From Neoroseomonas eburnea (lineage in GTDB: Bacteria > Pseudomonadota > Alphaproteobacteria > Acetobacterales > Acetobacteraceae), in the NCBI RefSeq assembly GCF_018129005.1, contig NZ_JAAEDL010000038.1, positions 1-35,789 on the forward strand: DNA of 35,789 bases, read 5' to 3'. The notes under the pieces are model-generated. The model worked only from the letters and a program-made list of their open reading frames with translations. It was not told the DNA's origin and made no database searches. A program made the translations under genes and the position numbers. Shown piece after piece: positions 25,196 through 33,406 of this stretch; positions within the stretch are counted from its first letter, which is position 1, and each line of letters begins with the position of its first letter.

Positions 25196-26215
25196 TCACA
25201 GCGGCAGCCACAGCACGTCCTCGATCGACCGTGCCCCGGCGGCCAGCATCGCCAGCCGGTCGAAGCCGAGCGCGATCCCGGCCGTCGGCGGCAGGCCGTG
25301 CTCCAGGGCGGCGCAGAAATCCTCGTCCACCTCCCAGCCATGCTCGCCGGTGAGGCGGCGGCGCTCCTCGTTCGCCTCGCGGAAGCGTTCCCGCTGCTCG
25401 GCGGCGTCGGTCAATTCGTCGAAGGCATTGGCGAGCTCGATCCCGGCGACGAACAATTCGAAGCGCAGCGCGGCCCGCGGATCGGCCGGGTCGCGGCGGG
25501 CGAGCGCCGCCTGCGGGGCGGGCCAATGGGTCAGGAAGGTCGCGCGGTCCCGGCCGATGGCGGGTTCCACCCGTTCCAGCAGCAGGCGGAAGAACAGGTC
25601 CTCCCACCCTTCCCCCTCCCTCGGCGGGAAGCCGGCGGCGGCGGCGGCGTTCCGCAGGCGGTCCGTGTCGCCTTCCGTCCCCAGCAGGTCCAACCCGTTG
25701 CAGTGGCGGGCGAAGGCCTCCTGCATCGTCAGCCGCTCGAACGGCAGCGTCAGGTCGGTGCGGAGGCCGCCATGCTCCACCGCCGGCGGGCAGACGGCGC
25801 GGATGAAGGTTTCGGTTTCCTCCATCAGCCCCTCGAAGGACAGGCCGGGGCGGTACCATTCCAGCATGGTGAATTCGGGGGCGTGGCGGGCGGACATCTC
25901 CCCGTTGCGCCACACCCGCGCCAGCTCGAAGACCGGCCCCGACCCGCCGGCCAGCAGCCGCTTGATCGCCAGCTCCGGCGAGGTCCGCAGCCACAGCGTC
26001 CGCCCCTCCCCCGCGCCGAGATGCGGCACGAAGCGGGTCTCGAAGGCGCGGATGTGGACCTCCGCCCCCGGGGCGGGGACCAGGCAGGGGGTCTCGACCT
26101 CCAGGTAGCCGCGACCGGTGAAGAAGCGGCGGGTGGCGGCGGTGAGCTCCGCCCGGCGGCGCAGGAAGGGCAGGCGCGCGGCGAGGCGCTCGGGCATCCA
26201 GGGGGGCGTGGGCAT
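25196..26215 (-). CDS. epmA: EpmA, EF-P beta-lysine ligase (PoxA/GenX)
   Basis: 339 residues from ATG 26215 (333 from ATG 26197). Class II aminoacyl-tRNA synthetase core of LysRS type without the anticodon domain: motif 1 RGYLEVETPCLVPAPGAE, motif 2 ELARVWRNGEMSARHAPEF, and motif 3 ALGFDRLAML. It attaches (R)-beta-lysine to EF-P. Divergent from epmB, with only 37 bp between the starts; efp is 4.6 kb to the right. The absence of an N-terminal OB-fold separates it from lysS. Confidence 0.94.
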   Translation of the reverse strand: MPTPPWMPERLAARLPFLRRRAELTAATRRFFTGRGYLEVETPCLVPAPGAEVHIRAFETRFVPHLGAGEGRTLWLRTSPELAIKRLLAGGSGPVFELARVWRNGEMSARHAPEFTMLEWYRPGLSFEGLMEETETFIRAVCPPAVEHGGLRTDLTLPFERLTMQEAFARHCNGLDLLGTEGDTDRLRNAAAAAGFPPREGEGWEDLFFRLLLERVEPAIGRDRATFLTHWPAPQAALARRDPADPRAALRFELFVAGIELANAFDELTDAAEQRERFREANEERRRLTGEHGWEVDEDFCAALEHGLPPTAGIALGFDRLAMLAAGARSIEDVLWLPL

Positions 26216-26252
26216 TGCGGCGGCGGCGGCGTTCCGGTACGGGGCCGCGACC

Positions 26253-27239
26253 ATGCCGGACGGTGACATCACGCGCCAGGGACGCACCCTGCGGAGCGCA
26301 CGCGCGCTGCGCGAGGCCGGGCTGATCGCGCCCGCGGCCGAGGCCGAGGCCGCACGGGTCGCCGAACGGTACTCGATCTCGGTCACGCCCCATGTCGCGG
26401 GGCTGATGGATGCGGCCGACCCCGCCGACCCGATCGCGCGGCAGTACATCCCCGACGCCGCCGAACTGACCACCGCCCCGCACGAGATCGAGGACCCCAC
26501 CGCCGACGCCCCCTTCACCCCGGTGAAGGGCGTGGTGCACCGATACCCCGACCGGGCGCTGCTGAAGCCGCTGCTCGCCTGCCCGGTGTATTGCCGCTTC
26601 TGCTTCCGCCGCGAGGTCGTCGGGCCGGATGGCGGGCTGCTGAGCGAGGCCGAGCTCGACACCGCCCTTGCCTGGTTCGAGCGCACCCCGGCCATCCGCG
26701 AGGCGATCCTGACCGGGGGCGATCCGCTCATGTTGAGCGCCCGCAGGCTGGGGGCGATCCTGTCCCGGCTCGCCGCGGTGCCGCATGTCGAGACGCTGCG
26801 CATCCATACCCGCGTGCCGGTGGCCGAGCCCTCCCGCATCGACGCGGCGCTGGTCGCAGCCCTTCGGGTGGGCAAGCCGGTGTTTGTCGCGGTGCATGCG
26901 AACCATGCCCGGGAATTCGCGGCACCGGCGGTCGCGGCACTGGACAGGCTCGCCGAGGCCGGGGTGCCGCTGCTCGGGCAGTCCGTGCTGCTGCGCGGGG
27001 TGAACGACAGCGCCGACGCCCTGACCGACCTGTTCCGCGCCATGCTGCGGGCGCGGGTGAAGCCGTACTACCTGCACTCCCTGGACCCGGCGCCGGGAAC
27101 GGCGCGCTTCGCGGTGCCGGAGGAGGAAGGACTCGCGCTGATGCGGTCCCTGCGCGGGCGGATCTCCGGCATCGCCCTGCCGGCCTTCGTGAAGGAGACG
27201 CCGGGCGGCGGCGGCAAGGTTCCGGTCGGCCCATCCTAG
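26253..27239 (+). CDS. epmB: EpmB, lysine 2,3-aminomutase for EF-P modification
   Basis: 328 residues from ATG 26253. Radical SAM cluster CPVYCRFC gives C110, C114 and C117; the PLP lysine is predicted as K322 in ETPGGGGKVPVGP. It makes (R)-beta-lysine from L-alpha-lysine for EpmA. The stop overlaps that of the DMT transporter on the palindrome CTAG (27236-27239). Size and the KxPVGP end favour EpmB over a catabolic KamA, which is longer. Confidence 0.93.
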   Translation: MPDGDITRQGRTLRSARALREAGLIAPAAEAEAARVAERYSISVTPHVAGLMDAADPADPIARQYIPDAAELTTAPHEIEDPTADAPFTPVKGVVHRYPDRALLKPLLACPVYCRFCFRREVVGPDGGLLSEAELDTALAWFERTPAIREAILTGGDPLMLSARRLGAILSRLAAVPHVETLRIHTRVPVAEPSRIDAALVAALRVGKPVFVAVHANHAREFAAPAVAALDRLAEAGVPLLGQSVLLRGVNDSADALTDLFRAMLRARVKPYYLHSLDPAPGTARFAVPEEEGLALMRSLRGRISGIALPAFVKETPGGGGKVPVGPS

Positions 27240-28189
27240 GCGCCCCCCGGCTTCTTGCGGCTCTGCGACCAGCCGATGAACAGGCCGGAGCCGATGATCA
27301 CCGCCGCCCCCAGCCAGGTGTAGGCATCCGGCAACTCCCCGAAGAACAGGTTGCCGACCGCGACCGAGCCCATGAGCTGGAAATACTGGAAGGGCGAGAT
27401 GATGTTCGCCGGCCCGTAGCCGAAGGCATAGGCGACGCAGTAATGCCCGAGCGCGCCCAGGATGCCGAGCGCGCAGAACAGCCCGATGTCGAACAGCGAA
27501 ACCGGCGTGATCCAGACGAAGGGCATCACCAGCAGCATGCCGAAGGCACCGACCGTGCTGCTGTAGATCGCCGAGGTCTCGGGGCTTTCCACCCCCGCCA
27601 CCAGGCGGGTGAGGATCTGATAGACGCCGTAGCTCGCCGCGCTGAGCACGACGAAGAGCGACGCCCAGTGGAACACCGACGTCCCCGGGCGGATCACCAG
27701 CACCACCCCGGCGAAGCCGCAGAGCAGGGCGATCACCCTCGCGCGCGTGGTGCGTTCGCCGAGCACCGGACCGGCCAGCAGCGCCACGATCAGCGGCGCC
27801 GTCAGGCTGATCGAGGCCGCCTTCGCCAGCGGGATGAAGGTGATGGCGAAGAAATGCGCGAGGTTCGACAGGAACAGCAGCGCCGATCGCGCGAGCTGCA
27901 TGAGCGGCCGCCGCGTGCGCAGCACGCCGAGGCCATGGCGCGGCAGGAAGGCGACCAGCAGGAAGACGATGTGGCCGAAGGCCCTCGCCCAGGAAACCTG
28001 GAGCGAGGAGTAGTGCGCGCCCAGCAGCTTCGCACAGCCGCCCATGACGGCGAACAGCATGCCCGCGGTGCACATGAAGAGAATGCCGAGGAGAATCCTC
28101 TGCGGGGGGCTTTGGTATTGGGACACGCGGCGAGGGTCACCCAGGCAATTGGCCGGGCGAGGGTGCGATGCGGAAGGGATGCTGTCCAT
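27236..28189 (-). CDS. DMT-superfamily (EamA-type) transporter
   Basis: 317 residues with about ten membrane segments in two EamA repeats (from GILFMCTAGMLFAVMGGCAK; second from ASLFVVLSAASYGVYQILTR). The conserved GERTTRARVIALLCGFAGVV loop is present at mid-protein. Substrate is unknown; relatives export amino acids or metabolites. A later Met in LFMCTAG could serve as start. It is convergent with epmB, without an intergenic gap. Confidence 0.88.
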   Translation of the reverse strand: MDSIPSASHPRPANCLGDPRRVSQYQSPPQRILLGILFMCTAGMLFAVMGGCAKLLGAHYSSLQVSWARAFGHIVFLLVAFLPRHGLGVLRTRRPLMQLARSALLFLSNLAHFFAITFIPLAKAASISLTAPLIVALLAGPVLGERTTRARVIALLCGFAGVVLVIRPGTSVFHWASLFVVLSAASYGVYQILTRLVAGVESPETSAIYSSTVGAFGMLLVMPFVWITPVSLFDIGLFCALGILGALGHYCVAYAFGYGPANIISPFQYFQLMGSVAVGNLFFGELPDAYTWLGAAVIIGSGLFIGWSQSRKKPGGA

Positions 28190-28196
28190 GTTGCAG

Positions 28197-28250
28197 CCGG
28201 GGGCGCCGCCCCCGGACCCCCGCCGGGGAGGGTGGCCCCTCCCCGGACCC
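28197..28250. repeat. Two-hairpin GC-rich element
   Basis: Hairpin one, CCGGGGGC/GCCCCCGG (28197-28215), is followed by hairpin two, CCGGGGAGGG/CCCCTCCCCGG (28223-28246). It resembles the elements at 3487, 20611 and 34566. It lies between the DUF4096 stop and the DMT start on the minus strand; the remaining sequence of the 131-bp gap shows nothing recognisable. Confidence 0.55.
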
Positions 28251-28320
28251 CGGCGGGATTCGGACTGGATCGCGGGAGAGTGGGGTGCGGCGGGGTGGCT
28301 GAAGGGGGCGCGGGGGCGGT

Positions 28321-28887
28321 TCAGCGGAGCCTCCAGCGGCGGCGGTTGCCGCCGGCCTGGGCGATGAGCCTGCCAAGGGTGGCGAAGAGGCCTCGGGGTT
28401 GGGCGTGGACGCGATTCAGCGCGCGGCGGACGAGGGATTGGACGGTTTCGGACAAAACCGGATCGGGCAGGTAGCGCAGGTCGGCCGGCAGGGCCGGGCG
28501 CAGGGCGAGGCGCTTCGCCAGCAGGAGGCTGCCGAGGCCGACGATGCGGGAGATGCGGCGCCAGGCGCGGCAGATGCGCCAGGCGAGGGCGTTAAGAATA
28601 TGGTCCTGCCTCGGGTCCCGGTTGGCGACGAGGCTGCGGAGGAGGTCCATGTGGCCGGACTTAGCCCAGCGGCGGAGCTGGCGGTGGGCGGTGTCGGCGC
28701 GGCCGTATTCGGCGGGCAGGTCCTTCCAGGGGCCGGAGGAACAGGCGACCCAGAAGATGGCGTTCAGCGTGCGGCGGCGGTCGGCGGGTGGGCGGCCTCG
28801 GCTGGGCGTGCTGTCGGAACCGGGGAGGTGGCGGGAGAGGAGGGTGAATTCGGCGTCGGTGAGGGGGTGGAAGGGGTGGGGGTGCAT
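28321..28887 (-). CDS. Stand-alone DUF4096 (IS5-type transposase N-terminal domain) protein
   Basis: 188 residues from ATG 28887; a longer start at 28926 would add 13 residues from AT-rich sequence. LTDAEFTLLSRHLPG, GRPPADRRRTLNAIFWVACS and GPWKDLPAEYG match the DNA-binding domain that opens IS4/IS5-type transposases. No DDE catalytic domain follows; the C-terminal 100 residues are Arg/Ala-rich. No terminal inverted repeats are visible. It may be a transposase remnant or a domesticated DNA-binding protein. It sits immediately downstream of the AT-rich ATPase gene on the same strand. Confidence 0.7.
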   Translation of the reverse strand: MHPHPFHPLTDAEFTLLSRHLPGSDSTPSRGRPPADRRRTLNAIFWVACSSGPWKDLPAEYGRADTAHRQLRRWAKSGHMDLLRSLVANRDPRQDHILNALAWRICRAWRRISRIVGLGSLLLAKRLALRPALPADLRYLPDPVLSETVQSLVRRALNRVHAQPRGLFATLGRLIAQAGGNRRRWRLR

Positions 28888-29021
28888 AACGAGTCGATAA
28901 CAGAATATTTTCCTAAATTCAACCAACTTCTCACTGACACACCGAGACCTTGCCGCAAAGCCGCACTCTCACCGCAGAGCCTTGCAACCGGAAGCAGCCT
29001 CATCGCCCAATCTTCTCTCGG

Positions 29022-30647
29022 CTATTCGTGGCCCTGCGATCCGTCGCGTCTAGCTCGAATATCGGGGTTTGTCTTGTAAAACTCGGATAGATCAAGGATC
29101 GCTCGCCTATAGGAACGCGCATCATCATCAGGAACATCGAGCAAGGCTTGTGTCATTTGGTCATCTCTGAATAGCATCCCTGAAGGAAATTTATCTGTAT
29201 TTATCATATCAACATAACATCCATAATCTATTTTATACACAACAAATCTTGCGCCTGGCAAATGCGCAGCAGACATATTTCTGTTCAGTATATGAAGCGC
29301 CCTTCGATCGAAGAGACGATCTATAACTTCATCCTCTGCGCCCACTGGAAGTAAGAATGCTCTTGTTCTTCGCTCCCCTATTACTTGATGCCTGATCCAA
29401 TCGAGCATTCTCCTGTTTTCTGGATTCGCAGATATGGCATTATATTTATCAGATTGAAAAAACTGAAGCGCCGCTTGTCTCATTATCGGCATAGAGATCG
29501 GCGAAACTGCAGCTTTTTGAGCTGCCGCCGTCAAAATGTGCATCGCATCACGTGGAACTCCTTCGCTTGCTTTCACAAATTCGATAAATACATTCTCCTG
29601 CGTAAAGGCATAACCCGTGACAGAAGCGCCGTCGGGAACGCCAATATCTATGGAATTCTCCCGAGAGATTGCTCGCATGTGGCGATTGACAAGATTTCTG
29701 AAGAATTCAATGGATCTTTGCTCGTTACTATCGAATACAAGATAGTCATCTAGGTTTAGAGCGACAGAAATATCAGCGCCCAATTCCACTCCTATGTACC
29801 TTTCGTCATGAAAGTCGATCTTGAATTTTGATCTCTGCTCAATTGCCGCGATCTTAATTGAAAAATTTGGAATAGTGAAAAAAGATCTTCTAATTAGATC
29901 AGCCAAATATGGTTGAATGTCTGGCGGAACAGTGCTCCATTCATCGACAAGGAGCCAAATCCTTCTCGGAGCAACAAAATTCACAATTTTCCGCATATTC
30001 TGCATTATGAAATTGAAATCTATTGATGAGCGCTCCACGCCAGAATGTCTATTTTTTACTTCTTCGGAACTCTCTTCATTATTCGTCGAACTATAGCCAG
30101 CCGTAAATTCTGGCTTCTCTTTGATCGCCAGCCCAAGCGAACTGGACGCTCCGGTCTTGCGCGCTTCAGTGACGCGTGCCTCGACCTCGTAAGAACCATC
30201 AATCCTAATCTGCGAAATCGCATTCGTAAAATCATCTAGCAGGGGAGCTACATCTGCGAGGCTCCATCCACGACTAGCATCCGTAAATGTATCCAAAAAC
30301 GCCCAGTGCATCGCAGAACAAACATCGATAAGAAGGCGGGTTGCCCTTTCGCTAATCGGAAGATCTTTATCATCATAAATCGATTGATTTGATCCTATAT
30401 TTTGGCAATCAACGTATATCGCTATGTCACCGCTATTTTTTGCTTGACTTTCAAAATATTTAAGGGCATGCGTTTTGCCAACGCCTCGGCGCCCATAAAT
30501 GATCTGATGAGATTTGTTTGCCAGTATATCTAAGAGCGGGCCAACTGAAACGAATGTCTCGATGATTTGTTTGTTGTCAAATCGTTCAGCGCGATCCTCA
30601 AACCGCATGAAGCAACGGTTCAGGTTCGCATTCACTGTCGCGCTCAT
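29022..30647 (-). CDS. P-loop ATPase of unknown function, AT-rich, probably acquired
   Basis: 541 residues from ATG 30647 (GAGGTGCGGG upstream). Walker A is GRRGVGKT (52-59), Walker B is RRIWLLVDEWS (D235, E236), followed by IQPYLADLIRRSFF and a sensor-like KIAAIEQRSKF. A low-complexity acidic/Ser linker (about 167-204) interrupts the ATPase domain, and the C-terminal 230 residues have no recognisable fold. It resembles ORC/Cdc6- or STAND-like single-protein ATPases found scattered in bacterial accessory regions. No named function is assigned. Codon use and base composition are far more AT-rich than all neighbours, indicating transfer. Flanks 28888-29021 and 30648-30680 share this composition. 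Confidence 0.8.
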   Translation of the reverse strand: MSATVNANLNRCFMRFEDRAERFDNKQIIETFVSVGPLLDILANKSHQIIYGRRGVGKTHALKYFESQAKNSGDIAIYVDCQNIGSNQSIYDDKDLPISERATRLLIDVCSAMHWAFLDTFTDASRGWSLADVAPLLDDFTNAISQIRIDGSYEVEARVTEARKTGASSSLGLAIKEKPEFTAGYSSTNNEESSEEVKNRHSGVERSSIDFNFIMQNMRKIVNFVAPRRIWLLVDEWSTVPPDIQPYLADLIRRSFFTIPNFSIKIAAIEQRSKFKIDFHDERYIGVELGADISVALNLDDYLVFDSNEQRSIEFFRNLVNRHMRAISRENSIDIGVPDGASVTGYAFTQENVFIEFVKASEGVPRDAMHILTAAAQKAAVSPISMPIMRQAALQFFQSDKYNAISANPENRRMLDWIRHQVIGERRTRAFLLPVGAEDEVIDRLFDRRALHILNRNMSAAHLPGARFVVYKIDYGCYVDMINTDKFPSGMLFRDDQMTQALLDVPDDDARSYRRAILDLSEFYKTNPDIRARRDGSQGHE

Positions 30648-30733
30648 TTCCCGCACCTCAGCAACCCCTGAGCGCAAAGCTTATGCACCAAAGCGTGCAT
30701 TCGTATAGTCCATCCGAACTGCGTGCCCTGTCA

Positions 30734-30758
30734 GGGTTTGGCGGGGGTGGGGGTAGGG
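30734..30758 (+). other. Potential G-quadruplex upstream of efp
   Basis: Four G-runs (GGG, GGGGG, GGGGG, GGG) separated by 6, 1 and 2 bases lie on the coding strand about 110 bp before the efp start. If transcribed it could affect the efp leader. The rest of 30681-30866 shows no gene; no confident promoter is assigned. Confidence 0.35.
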
Positions 30759-30866
30759 CAGCGACTTACACCCGGCCTGTTGCCGCTGGGCGAACGACCG
30801 ACTAGACCCCCCGGCTGAAGCTGCTTGCTGCTCGCGCAGTACCAAAACCTGAATCGGATTTCTCCA

Positions 30867-31433
30867 ATGGCAAAGATGCAAGCCAACCAGATGCGTGCCG
30901 GCATGGTCATCGAGTTCGAAGGGGCTCGCTACACCATCCTCAAGCAGAACATCATGATCCCGGGGAAGGGCGCGGCGGTCATCCAGGTGGAGATGCGCAA
31001 CGTCAAGACCGGCGCCAAGAAGGACCAGCGCTGGCGCACGGCCGACACGGTGGAACGCCTGACCACCGAGGACAAGGAGTTCACCTACTCCTACACCGAT
31101 GGCGAGAACCTGGTGCTGATGGACCCGGAAAGCTTCGAGCAGACCATGGTCCCGCAGGACATCCTCGGCGACCGCCTGCCCTTCCTGCAGGAGAACATGA
31201 CGGTCAACGTCAAGCTGATCGAAGGCGAGCCCGTCTCCATGGACCTGCCCGAGACGGTGGTGCTGGAAGTGGTCGAGGCCGATCCGGTGGTGAAGGGCCA
31301 GACCGCCTCCTCCTCCTACAAGCCGGCGGTCATGTCGAACGGCGTGAAGGTGATGGTGCCGCCCTTCATCACCGCCGGCGAGAAGATCGTCGTGAAGACC
31401 ACGGACGGCACCTACTACGAACGCGCGAAGTGA
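30867..31433 (+). CDS. efp: Elongation factor P
   Basis: 188 residues, exactly the E. coli length, from ATG 30867; an in-frame upstream ATG would add 14 unrelated residues and is rejected. The modified Lys is K34 in IMIPGKGAAV, consistent with EpmA/EpmB beta-lysylation. The three beta-barrel domains are intact, with the signature YKPAVMSNGVKVMVPPFI in domain III. EF-P rescues ribosomes stalled at polyproline; several proteins in this window are Pro-rich. The usual near neighbours epmA and epmB are displaced by 3.6 kb of inserted sequence. Confidence 0.97.
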   Translation: MAKMQANQMRAGMVIEFEGARYTILKQNIMIPGKGAAVIQVEMRNVKTGAKKDQRWRTADTVERLTTEDKEFTYSYTDGENLVLMDPESFEQTMVPQDILGDRLPFLQENMTVNVKLIEGEPVSMDLPETVVLEVVEADPVVKGQTASSSYKPAVMSNGVKVMVPPFITAGEKIVVKTTDGTYYERAK

Positions 31434-31438
31434 TGCGC

Positions 31439-31461
31439 GGGCGCCGGCCTGCCCGGCGCCC
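31439..31461 (+). terminator. Hairpin downstream of efp
   Basis: GGGCGCCGG-CCTGC-CCGGCGCCC gives a perfect 9-bp stem 5 bases after the stop. There is no T-run beyond a GTTT, so it may attenuate rather than fully terminate. Confidence 0.5.
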
Positions 31462-31553
31462 TGCGACGTTTCGCGCCCTGCCCCGCGCCGTTTTCGCCTA
31501 GTCTGCCCGCTGCCGGCGCGCCTGCCGCGCGCCGTGCAGGGAGGATGGCGTCG

Positions 31554-31865
31554 ATGTGCCTGCGGCCGGTCGTGCTTTCCGTGCTTGGCCTCGCCGCCGG
31601 GATGGGCTTCGCCTTGCCCGCCCGGGCGCAGGTCTATTGCCAGTATATCGGCGTCCCTGCCGGCTGCGTGGCGCGCCCCGGCGTGGTGTTGCGCGCCGCG
31701 CCCGGCGTCGGCGCCCCTGGCGTCGGTGTCGCCTCCGGTGTCGGCGTCGGCGCCCCTGGCGTCGGTGTCGCCCCCGGCGTGGGCGTGGGCGCCCCCGGCC
31801 CCGGCGTCCGTCCCGGCACGCCGATGAACCGCGGCGGCCCCGTCGACCGCGCCGGCCGCCGCTAG
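31554..31865 (+). CDS. Secreted Gly/Val/Pro tandem-repeat protein
   Basis: 103 residues from ATG 31554 (AGGGAGG 9 bases upstream; ATG 31545 is too close to it). The signal peptide MCLRPVVLSVLGLAAGMG...ARA is followed by a short Cys-containing segment (QVYCQYIGVPAGCVARPG). Then comes a 13-residue repeat in three copies, GVGAPGVGVASGV-like, encoded by a 39-bp DNA repeat (31704-31820), and a Gly/Arg tail. The elastin-like composition suggests a disordered surface or periplasmic protein. Function is unknown; it may be lineage-specific. Confidence 0.75.
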   Translation: MCLRPVVLSVLGLAAGMGFALPARAQVYCQYIGVPAGCVARPGVVLRAAPGVGAPGVGVASGVGVGAPGVGVAPGVGVGAPGPGVRPGTPMNRGGPVDRAGRR

Positions 31866-31918
31866 TCGTCTCACGTCCTCGCGGGTCCGGGGGCGCGCAC
31901 GCCCCGGCGGCTCGGGAT

Positions 31919-31977
31919 CCCATCGCAGATGCGTCCGTCTGCGATGGGTGCCCGCTCCAGGGTGCGGCGCCCCCTGG
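31919..31977. repeat. Hairpin pair upstream of the IMPase gene
   Basis: CCCATCGCAGA/TCTGCGATGGG is a perfect 11-bp stem with an 8-nt loop (31919-31948). A second hairpin, CCAGGG/CCCTGG (31957-31977), follows. They occupy the 174-bp gap before the inositol-monophosphatase-family gene and may terminate or attenuate upstream transcription. Confidence 0.5.
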
Positions 31978-32039
31978 CCTGAGCGCGCCCCATCCGCTAA
32001 CCCTCCGCTCGCTCTTTCTCCCGTAAGGTCCGTCTGCTC

Positions 32040-32885
32040 ATGCCCCCCGTGTCTCCGCGTCTTTCGCCTGCCATGCAGGTTGTCACTTCGGCCGTCCGCA
32101 AGGCGGGGCGTCGGCTGCTGCGGGATTTCGGGGAGGTCGAGCAGCTTCAGGTCAGCGTGAAGGGCCCGTCGGATTTCGTCTCCTCCGCCGACCTGCGGGC
32201 CGAGCAGACGCTGAAGGAGGAGCTGTCCAAGGCCCGTCCGAACTTCGGTTTCCTGATGGAGGAATCGGGCGAGTCCGGGAATGGCGACTGGGAATGGCGC
32301 TGGGTGGTCGATCCGCTGGACGGCACCACCAATTTCCTGCACGGGATTCCGCATTGGGCGATCTCGGTCGGCATCGAGAAGCGGATCGACGCCGAGAAGA
32401 CCGAGATCATGGCCGGGGTGATCTACAACCCCGCCTCCGATGAACTGTTCTGGGCGGAGAAGGGCGTGGGCGCCTTCCTCAACGACCGGCGGCTGCGCGT
32501 CTCGGCGCGGCGGGAGATGCGGGATGCGGTCTTCGCCACCGGCATTCCCTTCGCCGGCGTGCCGCGCAAGGCGGAATTCTCCTCCATCCTGCACCGGATC
32601 ATGCCGCAGGTGGCGGGCGTGCGGCGCTTCGGCGCGGCGGCGCTCGACCTCGCCTGGGTGGCGGCCGGCAGGTATGACGGGTTCTGGGAACTCGGGCTGA
32701 AGAAGTGGGACATCGCCGCGGGGCTGGTGATGGTGAAGGAAGCCGGCGGCTTCTGCACCGATCCGGAGGGCGGCGATCCCTATGCCGGCGGCAATGTCGT
32801 CGCCGGCAACCAGGCCCTGCAGCCGAAGCTGCGGGACGTGGTGGCCGAGGGCATCGCCGCCGTGAAGGCCCATCAGGCCGGATGA
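32040..32885 (+). CDS. Inositol monophosphatase family protein (SuhB-like)
   Basis: 281 residues. Metal-binding motifs MEESG (E74-E75) and WVVDPLDGTTNFLHG (91-102), and the C-terminal LKKWDIAAGLVMVKEAGG, are intact. Members hydrolyse inositol-1-phosphate or related sugar phosphates; SuhB also joins rRNA antitermination complexes, which cannot be inferred here. The ATG overlap with the next gene (32882-32885) couples it to the OmpA-like and MotA-like genes. Confidence 0.92.
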   Translation: MPPVSPRLSPAMQVVTSAVRKAGRRLLRDFGEVEQLQVSVKGPSDFVSSADLRAEQTLKEELSKARPNFGFLMEESGESGNGDWEWRWVVDPLDGTTNFLHGIPHWAISVGIEKRIDAEKTEIMAGVIYNPASDELFWAEKGVGAFLNDRRLRVSARREMRDAVFATGIPFAGVPRKAEFSSILHRIMPQVAGVRRFGAAALDLAWVAAGRYDGFWELGLKKWDIAAGLVMVKEAGGFCTDPEGGDPYAGGNVVAGNQALQPKLRDVVAEGIAAVKAHQAG

Positions 32886-33406
32886 TCCGGCGGGCTTTCC
32901 TCGTCGCGTTGCTGGTCCCTGCCGCGGCGCGGGCGCAGGATTCGCCGGCCGAGGTGTTGCCCGAGCCCGCGCCCGCGCCGCCGGCACCGGCGCGGCTGGC
33001 GCCGAATGGCGCGGCGGTGGTGCCGCAGCAGCCTGCCGCGGCCCCGCCACTGCCGCCGGGCATGGAGGCGCTGCCCGAAGGCGGGGTGCGATTCGCCCTG
33101 GCGGCGGATGCGCTCGATGCCGCGCAGCAGCGTGCGCTGGAGGGGCTGGGACGGGCGCTCGCGGCGTTGCCCTGGGGGCGCGTGACGGTGGAGGCGCAGG
33201 TGAGCGGGCCGGCGAATGACGTCTCGATGGCGCGGCGGGCCTCGCTGGCGCGGGCACAGGCGGTGAAGGCGGCGCTGGTCGCCGGCGGGCTGGATGCGAC
33301 GCGGATCGACCTGCGGCCGCTCGGGCGGCTCGGCGCCGGCGCGGACCGGGTGGACGTGCTGCCCCCCGGCGTGGCAAGCCCGAATGCGGAGGCGCGGGGC
33401 CGATGA
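32882..33406 (+). CDS. Exported OmpA-like C-terminal domain protein
   Basis: 174 residues. The signal peptide MIRRAFLVALLVPAAARA is followed by a long Pro/Ala-rich linker (22-60), then a domain with VRFALAADALDAAQQRALEGLG, VTVEAQVSG and [22 protein letters not shown], the pattern of OmpA/MotB peptidoglycan-binding domains. Key peptidoglycan residues are less clear than in Pal. It overlaps its neighbours on both sides by ATGA and probably works with the proton-channel proteins that follow. Confidence 0.78.
   Translation: MIRRAFLVALLVPAAARAQDSPAEVLPEPAPAPPAPARLAPNGAAVVPQQPAAAPPLPPGMEALPEGGVRFALAADALDAAQQRALEGLGRALAALPWGRVTVEAQVSGPANDVSMARRASLARAQAVKAALVAGGLDATRIDLRPLGRLGAGADRVDVLPPGVASPNAEARGR

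Noticed and set aside
24606..28073. Very long open frame on the minus strand (over 1100 codons)
   Set aside because: It runs antisense or out of frame through epmA, epmB and the transporter, is Arg/Ala/Pro-rich without domains, and results from the scarcity of stop codons in GC-rich DNA.
28860..28945. tRNA gene or att site at the island edge
   Set aside because: No cloverleaf and no matching direct repeat between the left edge and the 30660-30720 edge was seen by eye.
31704..31820. 39-bp tandem repeat as a non-coding satellite
   Set aside because: The period is a multiple of three, and it lies in frame within a gene with a signal peptide and RBS.
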